Counted from the stretch's first letter, positions 12,245-24,971 are shown. The stretch: DNA of 64,000 nucleotides from Spinellus fusiger (GCA_025094145.1 JALLLS010000065.1:142888-206887); one strand, 5' to 3'. Notes: generated by a model not told the origin, from the sequence alone. A program made the numbers and translations.

Positions 12245-14380
12245 ATGCCACTGTTTTCTAAAAAGATGACTCCCACTGACATTACTGCCAATATTGGTAA
12301 GAATAAAGCAACAGGGACAAGACCATGAGCTAATATGAATGAGGAACAGACAAGGCAACTGACCCAGCCAACACTGAACTTGACTGGTCTATTGTATTTG
12401 TTCTGTGTCAGAGCATACAGAGCACTGAGTTGGGAGCCAAAGAAGCAAGAAAGCTCCTACAGAAGAAGATGTTAATCAAAGACACCAATACCCAGGTTCT
12501 TGCTCTTGAGGTAAAGAGACCTTTTTCTTTCTATTGTTTATAAGGGGAAGATGGAGATGGAGTGCTAAATGGCTCTGTCGCAGCTATTGAAGGCATTATC
12601 AGAGAATTGTAAGGACAAATTCAAAGGTAATTCATCCACAGAAGGAGAGAGAAAGAAGGAGGGAGGGAAGGAAGAAGATCAATATCTTCTCTGTATTTAA
12701 TCTATTTTTTTTTTAAAAAAAAAAAGATCAGCTGTGTGCAAAGACATTTGTTGAGGACTTGGATACACTGGCAAAGGCAAAGGTAGAGTCCACGTCACAC
12801 CAGACCCTTTGTTTCCTTCCCTCCTTCCAACCCATACCCAATACTAAGGGCTGCTCATAGGCACGTGATGATAAGGTGTATAGCAAACTTGCACAGTGTC
12901 TTGAGAACTGGGTGGAGTTATTTGGCACAGAACCTTCTTTTGTCGCTGTGAGACGGGTGTACGAACATGTGTTAATGCAACAACAGCCACATCAGCAGCA
13001 CCAACAGCAACAAAGACGCCGTTCTGTTAGGGATTCTCAGGCACACAGAGAACCCAATGCTCATTATGTAAATATTAACACCACAAAAGGACAACTCACT
13101 CACTCTCTTTTCTATGATCAAAGGTGTCTGCTGATCCCAAAACAGACATTGAACTGGCCAAGAACAATGCTCAGCTGTTTTCACAAACCCTCTCATTTAC
13201 TGATCCAACCCAAGAGGACATTACTCAGAATTCCCTGATGCAGGCAAGTCATTTATAGATGGAGTGGTAGGTGGGGTGGCAGGTGGGGTGGTAGGTGGGG
13301 TGGTAGGTAGACTGGTAGGTAGACTGGTAGGTAGACTGGTAGGTAGACTGGTAGGTAGACTGGTAGGTAGACTGGTAGGTGGGTACAGGACTCACCCTAG
13401 ACTAGGAGTTCTACACTAAATGCCAATCCCTACAAAAAGTGGTGTCTGAGCATCTCCAAACCTGTGAAGATCCTGATATTATTTGTAAGTAGAATGTGGG
13501 ACCCAGCAGGGTGAATTGACACTGTAACACTGTAACACTGTTGAATTGATCTTTTTTTTTCTCTTTTTATCCTGTATGATGAATTGACATGTTTGGATGT
13601 TTACCTTTTTCTTTACTAGCTGAACTACTTGAGGCTAACAATGAACTTGTGAGCTGCTTCAAAACCTACCAAGACATGCTTGAACGACATGCTGTTAATG
13701 AAGCCACCTTCAACTCACGTCATTTGAATCATCGAGACACACAGCAGGTATAAATAATCAAGTCAGATCAACAATAGTAGTTGGAAAAGAAGGGACCCTA
13801 TTTCCCAACCCCCTTCTCTTCTCTTGATTAGGATGAAATACCGAGCACAGACGTTCATGCAGAAAGCAGTTCTCCTGTGAACCATAACAGGTAATAGTAC
13901 GGAATAAACACAACTCTATCTCTATCAACATGAGCATAAGCATAAGCATAAACATAAGCATAAACATAAGCATAAACATAAGCATAAACATAAGCATAAA
14001 CATAAGCATAAGCATAAGGAATATTCACCACCAAGGATAAGTAGTTCTGCAAAAGAAGAAACCAGACCAGCTCCAGAAACAGGCCGTCTTCTTGATCACT
14101 CACCCACCCATCCCCATGGCAATGACTATCTCACTCACCATCAGAATGAAAATAGTGCTGATCCATTTAATCCATTTGCTGATACTAATGCTATCCTCAC
14201 AGCATCGGGTGGCACAAGGTAAGAGCCTTTCTTTTTATTTGTAGGATGTGCAGAAATGTAATCTATTTGTTTTATTATTTTTTTATTATTTTTATTATTA
14301 TCCTTCTTCTTTTCTATAGTGGCAATGTTAACCTGCCCCCTCCACTGACACCCTATAAACTGCACAATGAACATGCCTAA
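12245..14380 (+). CDS. VHS-GAT domain endocytic adaptor (Lsb5/TOM1-like)
   Basis: Eleven exons join to 382 residues (exons start at 12245, 12350, 12584, 12727, 12861, 13124, 13406, 13620, 13832, 14036, 14320; stop at 14378). Residues 1-135 form a VHS domain: KATDPANTELDW near the N-terminus, GAKEARKLLQKKM, then VLALELLKALSENC. A Gln-rich linker follows (QQQPHQQHQQQQRRR). Residues about 190-290 match a GAT helical bundle (IELAKNNAQLFSQ, LLEANNELVSCFKTY). The C-terminus has an NPF motif (DPFNPFADTN), an EH-domain ligand. Lsb5/TOM1-type proteins bind ubiquitinated cargo and actin-patch factors at endocytic membranes. Intron 13244-13405 uses a GC donor (CAG/GCAAGT) and contains a 12-bp minisatellite. 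Intron 13891-14035 holds an ATAAGCATAAAC repeat. The stop is followed at once by TAATAAA, a likely poly(A) signal. Confidence 0.85.
13266..13384. repeat. Intronic minisatellite, GGTAGGTAGACT unit
   Basis: About seven near-identical 12-bp units of GGTAGGTAGACT, preceded by GGTGGGGTGGTA/C variants. The array lies wholly inside the GC-AG intron of the VHS-GAT gene, so it does not alter protein sequence. Confidence 0.9.
13926..14018. repeat. Intronic ATAAGCATAAAC repeat
   Basis: Tandem ATAAGC/ATAAAC hexamers fill most of intron 9 of the VHS-GAT gene. On the other strand it yields a spurious Met-Leu-Met-Phe frame that is not a gene. Confidence 0.9.
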
Positions 14381-15026
14381 TAAAATAACCCAAAGATCTA
14401 TGGGTTACTAGGCTAATAAGATACCATTGGAGATACGGGGCAAATGTACCAATGCACCAATGTACCAATGCACTATTGTACAACTGTACACTTGGCCTAC
14501 ATGCACAAAATAAGCTTTTGACGAATGAATTGAGTGCTATCTGTTGATGTGTTTATCTGTGGATGTGTTTATCTGTGGATAGATGGATTGAATGTTATTT
14601 GATAGTGGTTGGGCCTAAAAAATAGTAGAATAAATACCCTACCCAACTCACCTCCACCTATAAAAAGAGCAAGGACAGAAAGCAGAAATGCATGACTATT
14701 AAATAATAATTCTTGCTTTCTTCTTCTCTTCTTCTTTCTCACGGGAAACCCTACAAAATAGAAACTAAAAAATACACCTGAGCTTTTCTTTGTTTTTCTC
14801 TCTCTCTTCTCTCTTTTTTTCTCTCTGTTTTCTCTGTTTTCTCTGTTTTCTCTGTTTTCTCTCTCTTTTCCTCTGTTTCTTACAGATAGAAAAGACAATA
14901 CAAGTAATAGGGGGGACACCTGGGCTAGTGTTTGGATTCAACGCACAAGTGTAGGCTTTTGTGCAGTTGTTTCCGTGCTACTCGACAGACCTTTATGTCG
15001 AAACACTACAGACAAACCAACAAACA
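14381..15026. other. Intergenic, pyrimidine-rich
   Basis: Holds the 3' flank of the VHS-GAT gene and the upstream region of the next gene. TCTCTGTTT repeats occur at 14819-14865. An AG acceptor at 14953-14954 in front of the downstream reading frame suggests a 5' exon or 5' UTR intron that was not located. Confidence 0.5.
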
Positions 15027-17405
15027 ATGCATAGTATGCATGACCCTCTTCCAAAAATACAACCCAAAAGAACACTTAAAAATGCCAAACAAAAAGACCT
15101 GCAGGAAAAGAAACGCACGGGCCTATCACTGCCTCCTCGTCCGCCTCCCACCACCACTGCTGCCAAAACACCAACGACACCAGCGACATCCCATGCTTCA
15201 ATGAAACAGACCAATGATAAGCAACGTCTTGAACACCAACGACGCGTAGTGGCCAAGTCAGCTGCTGCTGCTATGGCCCAAGTACGCCGCAAAAGACCTG
15301 GCATCCTTCTGTGGGGAGACAGAAGAAAGGTTAGGGCCTTGCTATGGAGGTGGGCTTACCGTTGTGGTCCCTCACAATAAGAAATTCACCTCTTTATCAA
15401 ACCAACCTTAAAGTTGACCTTCTCCTCCATTGTGTAGGCTGTCATTGAGCGATACCCTGACGGAAGCCAGGAAATCATTGTGCCTCAAACCCTCACACCA
15501 GATCAAGAGCGCTATGAATTCCCTCCTCGGTCGCGCTTCCTGAAGAAACTCGCCCACATTGCCAATGAAAGAAAGAGCTTATCTGTCGACAAGGAAGTGC
15601 ATTTGACACGGCTGCCCACACCCACTCACACCTCAGTCCCCTCCACATCTCAAGTGACAGTGCCCCCACAGCCAGATCCCTTGGCACTCAATGAGTGGTT
15701 CTCCAGTCGACAGCAGCAGCCACCACAAGATCAGCAGCTTCATAGCCATGCCAAGCTGAATAACAGCAGATGCATCCAGGAACAGAGAGACAAGAAGAAT
15801 CAGGCTGTGGCTAACTGGATCACTGACATGGAAAAGTCCAAGCAGCTCTCATTATCACCTCAGCCAAAGACTATCCTGTCTAGTGCAACACGCCCTTCGC
15901 TAAAAGACCCCTTGTCATCATTGCCTTTGCTATCCTCACTCTCTCATCAACACACCTCTGGGCTTATCTCTCCATCAGTAGCAGCAGAGTCATCGTTATT
16001 GGCAGTGGCAAAGGACAGTGGCAAGGGAAGCGAGTCCCTTGAAGTCCCTGCATTGGCATTAGCACTCCAAAGTAAGATAGGTGAGTTTATTTTTATAGCA
16101 TGTAGTATGAGTGTAGACCCACCTGTTGTGGTAGCATACTGCTGCCACTGCTGCCACTGCTGCCACTGCTGTTATTAGACTGAGAATTAGATTTAGATTT
16201 AGAATTAGATTTAGAATTAGATTTAGAATTAGATTTAGAATGACTACCACTGCCACCACTGGGCTCCATACATCCTGAACCTATCTAGGACATGGCATCC
16301 TATAAGAGAAAATCCAATGAAACTCACTGAGCTTATCTTTTATTTAGCCAAACAATGGAAAGATCAATCCAAATCCTATACCAGTCCAATGTTATTAACA
16401 CCCCCAGAAGAGTCTCTCAGAACCCATTATGTCCGCCGTAGTCTTCTTTCTCATTCAGCTGAGTCTGACAAGACATCATCTCGTATTCAGGCCTTCTGGC
16501 AGGATTACAAACGGCGCACACGTCCATCCCACCCCACAACCATTGCCTCTTCTTATCACCGCCCGGCCATCTCGGAAGTCCTCCACTTGGTGCACTCCCT
16601 TCATACTTCTCTCCAGCAACAACAGAATGAATCCAAACGACGCATCAGCCACTTGGAGAGAATGGTAGGAGAGGAGAACTGGCGAGAAAAGGCAAAGAAG
16701 AATCAACAAAAGATACTGGACAGACTCCATCCCCTTGCTGCTTCTCACCGTCCATCCAAGTGTAACCCTCGCCGATTAGCATCACTACCACCTTTATCTT
16801 CCTCACTCACACTACCACCCTCCGTGACAGAAGTAACAGCAACAAGCACCACTGCTACTGTGGCCACAGTCACTGCACCTCCCTACACCAAGGCATCTTC
16901 CGCCACAGCCACGGCACCTTCCCTAGAGCATTCTTCCGTATCTCCTCCTTTCTCCTATTCTCCTCCCTTGAACACCCGCCTTGAGCAAGTAATGCAGCGA
17001 CTGAACCAATTGGAGACATCAGTTCAAAAAGAAACAAAAACCCGCAAAGACATGGAGATCAAAATGGCACGCACTGTTCAAACCTTACAAGACCTGCAAA
17101 TGTCAACACAGCAGGAGAGAGAAAAGGGTCGGCAAGAAAGACATCAATTAGAGAAGAAAATGGCTGAGATCACTCTTACTCTCAAGCATCTCAAGACATC
17201 CTCTCCTTTACCAGAACCCCCCTTGTCTCCTTCAAAACCAAAGACAGTAAAGACAGTAAAGACAGTAAAGACAGTGAAATTAGTAAATCCAGTGGTATCC
17301 CAACCCCAACGTACAGTAAAGAAAGTACCTGAAAAACCAGGGGTGTCAAGTCAACAGCCTGTATCTCTTTTTCCTAGTCAACATCGTACATTCAATAAAA
17401 TGTAA
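15027..17405 (+). CDS. Orphan coiled-coil protein
   Basis: Three exons (15027-15329, 15438-16071, 16348-17405) give about 664 residues; a donor at 16081 would add three. The N-terminal 100 residues are basic with a Pro/Thr run. A motif-like segment (ILLWGDRRK / AVIERYPDGSQEIIVP) spans the first intron and looks like the most conserved part. The middle is Ser/Pro-rich and of low complexity. Coiled-coil heptads are seen at about residues 397-436 and 520-600 (RLEQVMQRLNQLE, KMAEITLTLKHL), followed by four tandem KTV repeats near residue 612 and a basic C-terminus. No enzyme motif. A cytoskeletal or scaffold role would fit but is not shown. The start is the first in-frame ATG; the frame stays open upstream to a splice acceptor near 14954, so the true N-terminus may be longer. 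Confidence 0.6.
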
Positions 17406-18875
17406 TCTATAAAGATAGATCCACTGAACAATTCTACTTTATATTTATTCATTCTACAGTAGTCTTTGTTTATTACTACCGATCTCTATTCTATGTTATA
17501 ATGCTAATGTTACCATGCTAGGATGAATACGATGATAATAGACTATATCCTACATGCATTGAATGATCATCCTATATTCTATTCTCATTGACAGAAGAAG
17601 AAGAAAAAACCCCTCCCATCAATATCATGGTTGATTTACTATAGAGATAAATAAATAAAAGAGCAGAGAGATACGGCCCGTGTGTGTCCGAGCCCAAGGG
17701 CCCTACTACCAGAAAAACACTAGTGGATCTTAACTAGGCCGCCATAATATATTTGGGCATAAAGGTGAGGATGTGTACGTACATTTTGATACATTTATAT
17801 CCATCTACAAATATAAAATAAATGTCCATGTGTTACATGCCTTGGGTTCTCTTGTCCGAGGGCTTCCGAATACTGTTTATTACTTATTTATGCTTTTTAA
17901 TTTTGCAGGTGTACTCCTACGGTCAAAACCCACAGAAATAGGTCCACCATGACGCTATCGTTACTTTCCACCCGACGTACGACGATTATGCGTTATGCAG
18001 TTCAAACTCTATTCTACACATCATTGTTTTTAAGGAATCTTTTTTAAGGAATTCTTTATTATTATTATTATTATCATTATTATTTAGTCTGCTTTTTTAA
18101 GTAAAAAATTCAATAAATAAACACGAGCAAATCATTTCCAGTCGACATTTAAGAAATGCAGTAGAATGGAGGCTTCTAATTCAAGTAGACGAATGTAGTG
18201 TAGATTGACAAGTGAGGTGTGTGTCCACTTTCCCCAATCGCCTGTACGTGTACTACTCTAGTGCTTCGATAGAACCATACCTGTGCCATGTGCTACGAAT
18301 AAGTGCTCCTTTTATTGGGGAACAAGGCAAGTGCCTACAAAAAAAAAACACACACACACACACAGGGAAATATATCTGTTCATAGGCTTCTTTTTATTAT
18401 GATTATTTCTATTGAGTGATTTATTTCCTAAAGTCCCACCTTCTTTATTCAGAAGAGATAGCCTTAATAGTGATGTACAATGACGAACTTGCTCCACGAT
18501 GACTTATTATCTCCCTGTTTTTCTTGTCCTACAAAGTATGTATTGTTTGGAATGAATTCAACCCTCATATATTAAATTCAACTTCAGTGATTGAGATACG
18601 GCGTGTGCGTATAGATATAGACTCCGAATAAAACGTCTTAACTTTTTGCCTCTGAAAAAGTAGGATCCAGTATCATCTGACATTAAAAGACATCATCAAA
18701 AGAACTGAAATAGAAGAAAAACAAACTACATCACAGATTAGGAACAATAAAATTCACCTGAGCAAAACCAATCTACTAGTAAAATCAATAGAATATTAGA
18801 CTACATTAGACTACATTAGACTATGTTGGAATACATTGGACTACGTTGGATTAAATTAGACTACATTAAACTATA
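17406..18875. other. Gene-free region
   Basis: No coding region, tRNA or rRNA was recognised. It has islands of higher GC (17660-17760 and 17920-18000, 18130-18300) that stand out from the AT-rich surroundings and might be non-coding transcripts or decayed elements. Repeats of TTAGACTACA at 18798-18870 abut the terminal-inverted-repeat element. Confidence 0.4.
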
Positions 18876-20173
18876 CAGTGTCGCCTGTACCTGTTGGCGG
18901 GAATTCAAATATGATTTACGGTGTGTTATTGGTTGAATCTACAATAGAGTTATTCACAAATTGTGGTTTTGTTCCTCTCAAATGATGGCTGGGCATACCT
19001 CAAACCACTGCAAGATAGGGCAATGGGACGGCCCTACTTGTCTGGATGTCCTGGTTTTCGATTCATCAGTAGAAAATAGTCATTGGTCAGAGTTAATGAT
19101 GTATAAACAGAAAACAAGACTATCATCTGTAGTTGTCTAAAATAATAATAATAATAGTAATAATATATAAAAATATAAAAATGTTTTCATTCAAAAAGAC
19201 AAAAGACCACGATCGGGCACTATAGACCCCAAGTAAAAGGTGAAGACTAGTATTTGTGTTTGACCTGTTTCTGCTGTGTACTCCTCTTTGTTTCTGGACT
19301 TTGCCAATATCCTTTCTCAGTGCCATTCTCTTTCCCAATACCCTGTACATTTCACGCTGTGTCATAACTAAAGATTGCATTGTAGAAAGATGATACTCCA
19401 ACAATTGATCAATGTAACAGGTTCAGCACAAGATAAAAGAGAATACAACACATTGAACTGGATGAGTGATACCAAGACTTGCATATTTTATGGATTCTCT
19501 GGGTTCTATTTCTCTAAACAAAGAAAAGAAAATATGTATTGCTTGCTTAGACTTCACCAGTTTGGCAAGCCATGGTGAAGACCTCTGGAATTTGCTGCAC
19601 AATCATCCACAATTCTCTTGATTTGTTATAGATACATGTATGCATAATAACACACTTCAAATACTCGATATCAAAGATCTGCCTAGTAACAATAATTTGT
19701 TAATCATCATCAATTGTAAAAGGTAGACCTTTTCAACAATCTAAATAGGTTGACTTGCCCTATTCTATTATGTATTTACAATGCTTGATCATAGGAGATT
19801 TCGAGTGGTGATGTTCATTGTATAAATATTAATGTAAAAAGGCAGTGGTCATTTTGCCACTTTTATTGTAAAGTGACTACCGCGTGATGGTTCGTTGCTG
19901 CCAGTTGAATGCCGTTAGAGGATCAACACTCTCTTCTCAGTCTATTGCCTTATTCTCATGCTCATATTTAACTTTCCCCCTGTCTGTTTTCGTTAAAGGG
20001 TATTGTACTCATTGATTGCTTAAAAAATAAAATAAAAAAGCACAGTTTGGACTAAACCTAAACCGCCATTTGAGTTTAAACAAATAGCAGTTTGAGATAT
20101 ACTCAACCATAACTTGAGAGTAACAAAACTACACATTACTTTGAAATCCCGCCCATGAGTACAGGTGACACTG
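18876..20173. mobile_element. 1.3 kb TA-flanked terminal-inverted-repeat element
   Basis: The left end CAGTGTCGCCTGTACCTG and the inverted right end CAGTGTCACCTGTACTCA start long divergent inverted repeats. Matching resumes further in (left TTTTGTTCCTCTCAAATGAT, right TTTTGTTACTCTCAAGTTAT), so the repeat arms reach about 100 nt. Both ends are flanked by TA (18874-18875, 20174-20175). Length (1298 bp) and TA duplication are those of Tc1/mariner-type elements. No transposase motif was found in any frame, so it is non-autonomous or fully decayed. The 93-codon minus frame at 19123-19404 has no recognised family. Confidence 0.7.
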
Positions 20174-20175
20174 TA

Positions 20176-23100
20176 ATAGATTATAATAGATTTAATAAAT
20201 TATAATAGATGGACTGAAAGGGCTTTATCTAAACAAAGAGAAAAACCTCACATGAAAACAAGAATCCTAAATGGATTACAAAAGGGAATAAAACGTGGAG
20301 AAATGAAGGGATACTCTTCGTGATCCATGCAGTAAGAATTTGATGCTCTTTCTAACATTTTAGCATAGAAAGACAGGTCTTTACAAAAAGAGTAACGTGA
20401 AGGACCTTTCTTAATAGTAAAAAATAAATAAACTTGGGGTCAACCACCATGTTGGCTATCTATATCTGTGTATAAACCTTTTGTTCGATTCTGTTCTCTA
20501 GTACAATACTTTTGATATTTACTCCTCTTCTTCTTCCCCCTCTTTTTCTAGCTTAGCTATTCCATGTTATAAATAACACACTCTATCGTCAATGATTGCA
20601 GTTAAGGTTGACCCAACATGGCAATAATTACCACTTTTATTCATCGGCAGCTAGCATAGTCTACAGTAGAGCATGGCAAGTGAAACAGGATACAGTTACC
20701 CATTCTGTTAGTTTATTTTTCAAGCCACGCAATAGCCCAAGTGCACAGATTCATGGTCGATCCCTTCTCAAACACATTCACAATAAGAAACAATAAGAAA
20801 CAATAAGAAAATAGTACCCCACCCAACTCAAGTGACAATCCAAAAAAATAAATAAAAAACCATTACACAGTTTAATACATGGCAAATGAAGAATGTTCCA
20901 CTTGGGTTGATAAATGTAAATAATGGTGCATTCTTACCACCTATTCCAAATACAAAGCAAAAGGCAACTCATTCTTCTATTTTTCATACCTACCATGAAG
21001 GATTGACAGATCAAGTCTGTTTTCTATAGTGGGATAGGAAAACATTAAGCCCAATGTCTATTTATCCCGAGGTGCAGGTATTTCCCTGTTTCTTTTTTAT
21101 TTTTATTTTTTCATGCTCTTGAATGCCCATCTGATTTCTTATATTTTCACTGCCTTGACATTATGTCATAGAATGAAGGCTTATTTTAGATCCTTTCACA
21201 AACAGTCTTCAATTAGAACGACACTAGGGTGCATCGATCTATAATATAAACTATTTTCCGAAAGACATTGCTTATGGCATATGAAATCAGTCTAACGAAA
21301 TACTAATGAATTAAAAAGAAAGAAAACACATTCTAGCTGTCCACAGAAAGGCAGTTACCGTCAAAATAATGGCAATAATGGTAATAATAGCAATGTATAC
21401 ATATATAAATATATAAAGGGTACAGCACTCTAGTTGCACAAAAGAAGCGTTTGCTCTCAACATGGTCAATGGTAGATGTTAGTCAGGTCTATCTATTGTA
21501 GAAATCCAATTTTTAAGGAAATAAAATAGAATTGTGATTTATCCTTATTATTATTTCGATGGACACTAAGTATTTCTATTTGCAATCAATAATGTAGGAC
21601 ACTATGGGATGATGCTTTGGATGACACTCTATAATTCTATAGAACCCATACCACCCTGATAATTAGATAGAGAGAGAGAGAGAGAGAAGAAATAACACGT
21701 CAGAGGAGAAAGGGAAAGTACAAGGAGAAGTAGGAACAATGACAAATTATGCACTGGTATTTTGTTTCGATTCAATGTCCGGTTTGCTCCTTTTACTATA
21801 TTTTGCTATTTGAGAAATGATGAATCATACTTATTTGTAAATATCTTTGTTTTATTATTATATTTATTATTTTAGCACAAGGCAAATAATAGTAATTTTA
21901 CTGTACATGGTTCTATTCTAGGTAGCACTCTTCTATATCAATATTCTATTCTCTGAGCTAATGGTAGTGTGGAGGGTACATTTGAAATAGAACAAGCCTC
22001 ATCATAGTGTCTAGCAAATGTGTAAAAAAAACATAGGCTATTTGTGTAATAAAATCTTTCCATGCTGTTTGCAGGTATTTTTTATGACAGAAAAAGAAAG
22101 AAAAAAAGGTCAAATAAGAAAGGCTTACAAAGAGTCGACTTTATTGATCCTAGGATGAATACATAACACAAGTAGAAGCCTTTCCAATGGACCCTTGAAT
22201 TATTAACTATGGGACATAATTTACTATTATATTCTTATTGTTTTGAACATAAAATAAAGGGTCAAACAAGTGACATGGATAGTTTAACATCAATAGAATT
22301 TATTGATAATAAATGTCATTTCAATAGACTGGTGGGATTCTATTATTATTTTCATTTATTTCCATACTTTATTCCTTGGTGTTTTTCTCACAAGGGCACG
22401 GTCCATGCAGCCAAGTGTAGAAAACAAAGACGATCGAATTTACTATTTTGGGTCAATATTACCGTGCACTTGAACAAGTAGGTCAACATTGTCCATAATC
22501 TTATTTTATTTTGCCATTTTATAAATAAATAAATAAAAATAAAAATAAAACTAAGAACAAAACTAAAAAAAGAGAGAAACCCTCTTTGAATGAAGTAGTC
22601 TGCAGATCGTATTCTATAGATGGACAGATAGACAGATAGACAGATGAGTAGATAAGTGAATAGACCCGTAGATGGACCTATGTATTCATCCACACCTACC
22701 TATACCTATCCACACGCATTTCTACTCACTTGCACATGTAGGCACACCTACACCTACCTACACATAATAAACAATTCATTAAAAACCCATTGACAAGCAT
22801 TCAAGGGTGTAAATGTCTATTTGAAGACCCATTGATGTTTGAAAGAGGAGACTGCCCACGGGGAAGAGCATCGTTATCGTGGGAGAATACAAGGCTTAAG
22901 AGTGGCATGGTACCACAAGCACACATGGAGAAGTCTTTTTATATGTCTTTCTGAGTTACGTAGGATGCGAAAAGGTATTTTCCATTTGTTTTGTTTTGTT
23001 TTGTTTTGTTTTGCTTTATCGTGTCTCTGTCAATTGAATTTAAATGATGGTTAGGGAGTATGTATTGCCATTTCTGATAGAGAACTGGATATATGAAGAA

Positions 23101-23573
23101 TAAGTCAATCTATGCTACTAATATAATACTGGGATTGCTATAGTAATGTCACGGAAACTGAATTTTAAATAGAGTAATGGACATCTATACACAAGAAATA
23201 CAAGTCTAGTGAATAACAAAGAAAGATAAAGCAAAATAAGAAAGAATTGAGTACAAGAGCATCTGTACTCTGCTTAATGCCCGGCAGATTTATTTTCTTC
23301 ATTGGCTCCTGGTTTACACTATAAGAACTAAATAGAAATAAAGAAAGCATTTGATTTATTTTGTGATCTAATTCACTGTCTACCTTTTTCTTTCATTTAT
23401 TCCTTTCTTTACTTCTATACTTTAGTGAAATTTACATTCCATTTTCTCTCTTATTTTCTCTTTCTCTCTCTTTTGCTCTTTCTTAATCGAATGAGTAATA
23501 GAGAACTACTGGTTGTTATTATTTAAAAGAATATTTTCACACTACCGCCAATTTCATCACTGATCTATCTATC
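20176..23573. other. Gene-free AT-rich region
   Basis: About 3.4 kb with no gene recognised. Simple repeats include CAATAAGAAA (20772-20810), (AG)n (21669-21689), GACAGATA (22620-22646) and TTTTG (22989-23012). A pyrimidine-rich stretch from 23380 to 23485 lies just upstream of the next gene. Confidence 0.5.
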
Positions 23574-24971
23574 ATGTCTGTTTATCAGAGTAAAAAAAGT
23601 AACCCAGTACATGCCATTCAAATTGCGCTTGCACAGTCATTCCAACTCATGTGCTCAAAAGAGCAGTTGGACATGTGTCAATCGTATGGAATCCTCACAA
23701 AATCAGAGCAGCAAGAAATGAAATCATGTGCAAAAACGTGGAGGACGACTCCTATTTCATTGCACCCATGGAATGAGACAATCGCCTGCTTAATTACACT
23801 GCGAGATAAGTACCAGGCCCGCCTGGATGCTTTACATGTCCGTCCGCTTGCTTCTGATTACGATCGCACAGAGTTACTAGAATACGTCCAAGTGCTCAGT
23901 CAACAATTGGATCAATGTGGACAGACACACGAAGAACTTGAGAAATTATGCCAGGCATTGAGACATTTGGAAAATGACTGGAAACGAAGCAAAATAGACA
24001 TTGAGAATATTGTACACTCTATCTTATCCTCAGTACCACTGCAAGCATCTGAATGTCGTGTGGTCAAGGCTACACGATCCAACATCCATTTCCTTGGCCT
24101 GGGATATGGTTCATTGGGCAAACATTACTTGGTATTTGAATCATCAAAGACATCTTTGGACCAGTGCAAAGACATTATAATGAAGATCACCCATGATTTT
24201 GGTTATATTTTTCAAGAGAATGCAGCACAGAATCTAGCAAGTATGCAGGGCAATTACCACCACATCTTTGCTGAAAATCAAGACATGCAAGAACACCAAC
24301 AAGTAATGCAGAACATCCAATCTCTTATTCAGCGTCTGTTTACACCACCTTCTTCATTCTCCTTCTCTTCTGCTTCTTCCTCGTCATCATTCTCTTCTAT
24401 TCATAGTCACCAACAAACATCAACACTTGTCAGTTCTTTTACCGACCCTCTTACCTTAGCAAAGCATAGCTCTCCCTCTTTCTCATCCCTTCCATCCCTC
24501 TCCCCCTCCCACTCACCCTTTTCTTCTTCGTCAGCCTCTCCTCTCTTTGTGATGGCCTGTCCTATATTTGAACCAGCAAGTTGGGATTGGCCTCGTCTCT
24601 TAAAAAATAAACAGCCAGCAAGACACACTAGCTGGGCACGGTCTTTTTTTCGACACACATTTGCCAGATCATCCCACTCTACAGTGAACACAAAGGCGCC
24701 TTTATCTTCTTTTGGTTTGTGGACTTGCTCTATTTCTCGTTTATCAGATCATCTTGCTAAAGTTGGACAAGAATACTATATCAATCTACTCAATAATGCT
24801 CGATTAATGCACTCTCATCAAACACAGTTGTTTGAAACAGCAAGCAGACACCTTATTCAATGTCATCAGGCACTTCAGATAGAACATGCGCATGCCAACA
24901 TTGTATGGACTTTAGCACAGATGGACCATCTTCAGAGACATTTTGAAATGGTGAAAGAACAAGGCGACTAA
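23574..24971 (+). CDS. Intronless orphan protein, 465 aa
   Basis: One uninterrupted frame from ATG 23574 to TAA 24969-24971. The first 240 residues are predicted helical and well mixed in composition (AIQIALAQSFQLM; LLEYVQVLSQQLDQC; HLENDWKRSKIDIENIV). Residues about 255-325 are a Ser-rich low-complexity linker. The C-terminal 140 residues are again helical (LLNNARLMHSHQTQLFETA). No signal peptide, TM segment or enzyme motif. Family not recognised. The lack of introns contrasts with every neighbouring gene and could mean retroposition or simply a young lineage-specific gene. GC content is higher than its flanks, which supports real coding. Confidence 0.65.
   Translation: MSVYQSKKSNPVHAIQIALAQSFQLMCSKEQLDMCQSYGILTKSEQQEMKSCAKTWRTTPISLHPWNETIACLITLRDKYQARLDALHVRPLASDYDRTELLEYVQVLSQQLDQCGQTHEELEKLCQALRHLENDWKRSKIDIENIVHSILSSVPLQASECRVVKATRSNIHFLGLGYGSLGKHYLVFESSKTSLDQCKDIIMKITHDFGYIFQENAAQNLASMQGNYHHIFAENQDMQEHQQVMQNIQSLIQRLFTPPSSFSFSSASSSSSFSSIHSHQQTSTLVSSFTDPLTLAKHSSPSFSSLPSLSPSHSPFSSSSASPLFVMACPIFEPASWDWPRLLKNKQPARHTSWARSFFRHTFARSSHSTVNTKAPLSSFGLWTCSISRLSDHLAKVGQEYYINLLNNARLMHSHQTQLFETASRHLIQCHQALQIEHAHANIVWTLAQMDHLQRHFEMVKEQGD

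Noticed and set aside
14569..14919. Minus-strand Arg/Glu/Lys-rich frame
   Set aside because: Produced by TCTCTGTTT pyrimidine repeats; no mixed-composition core.
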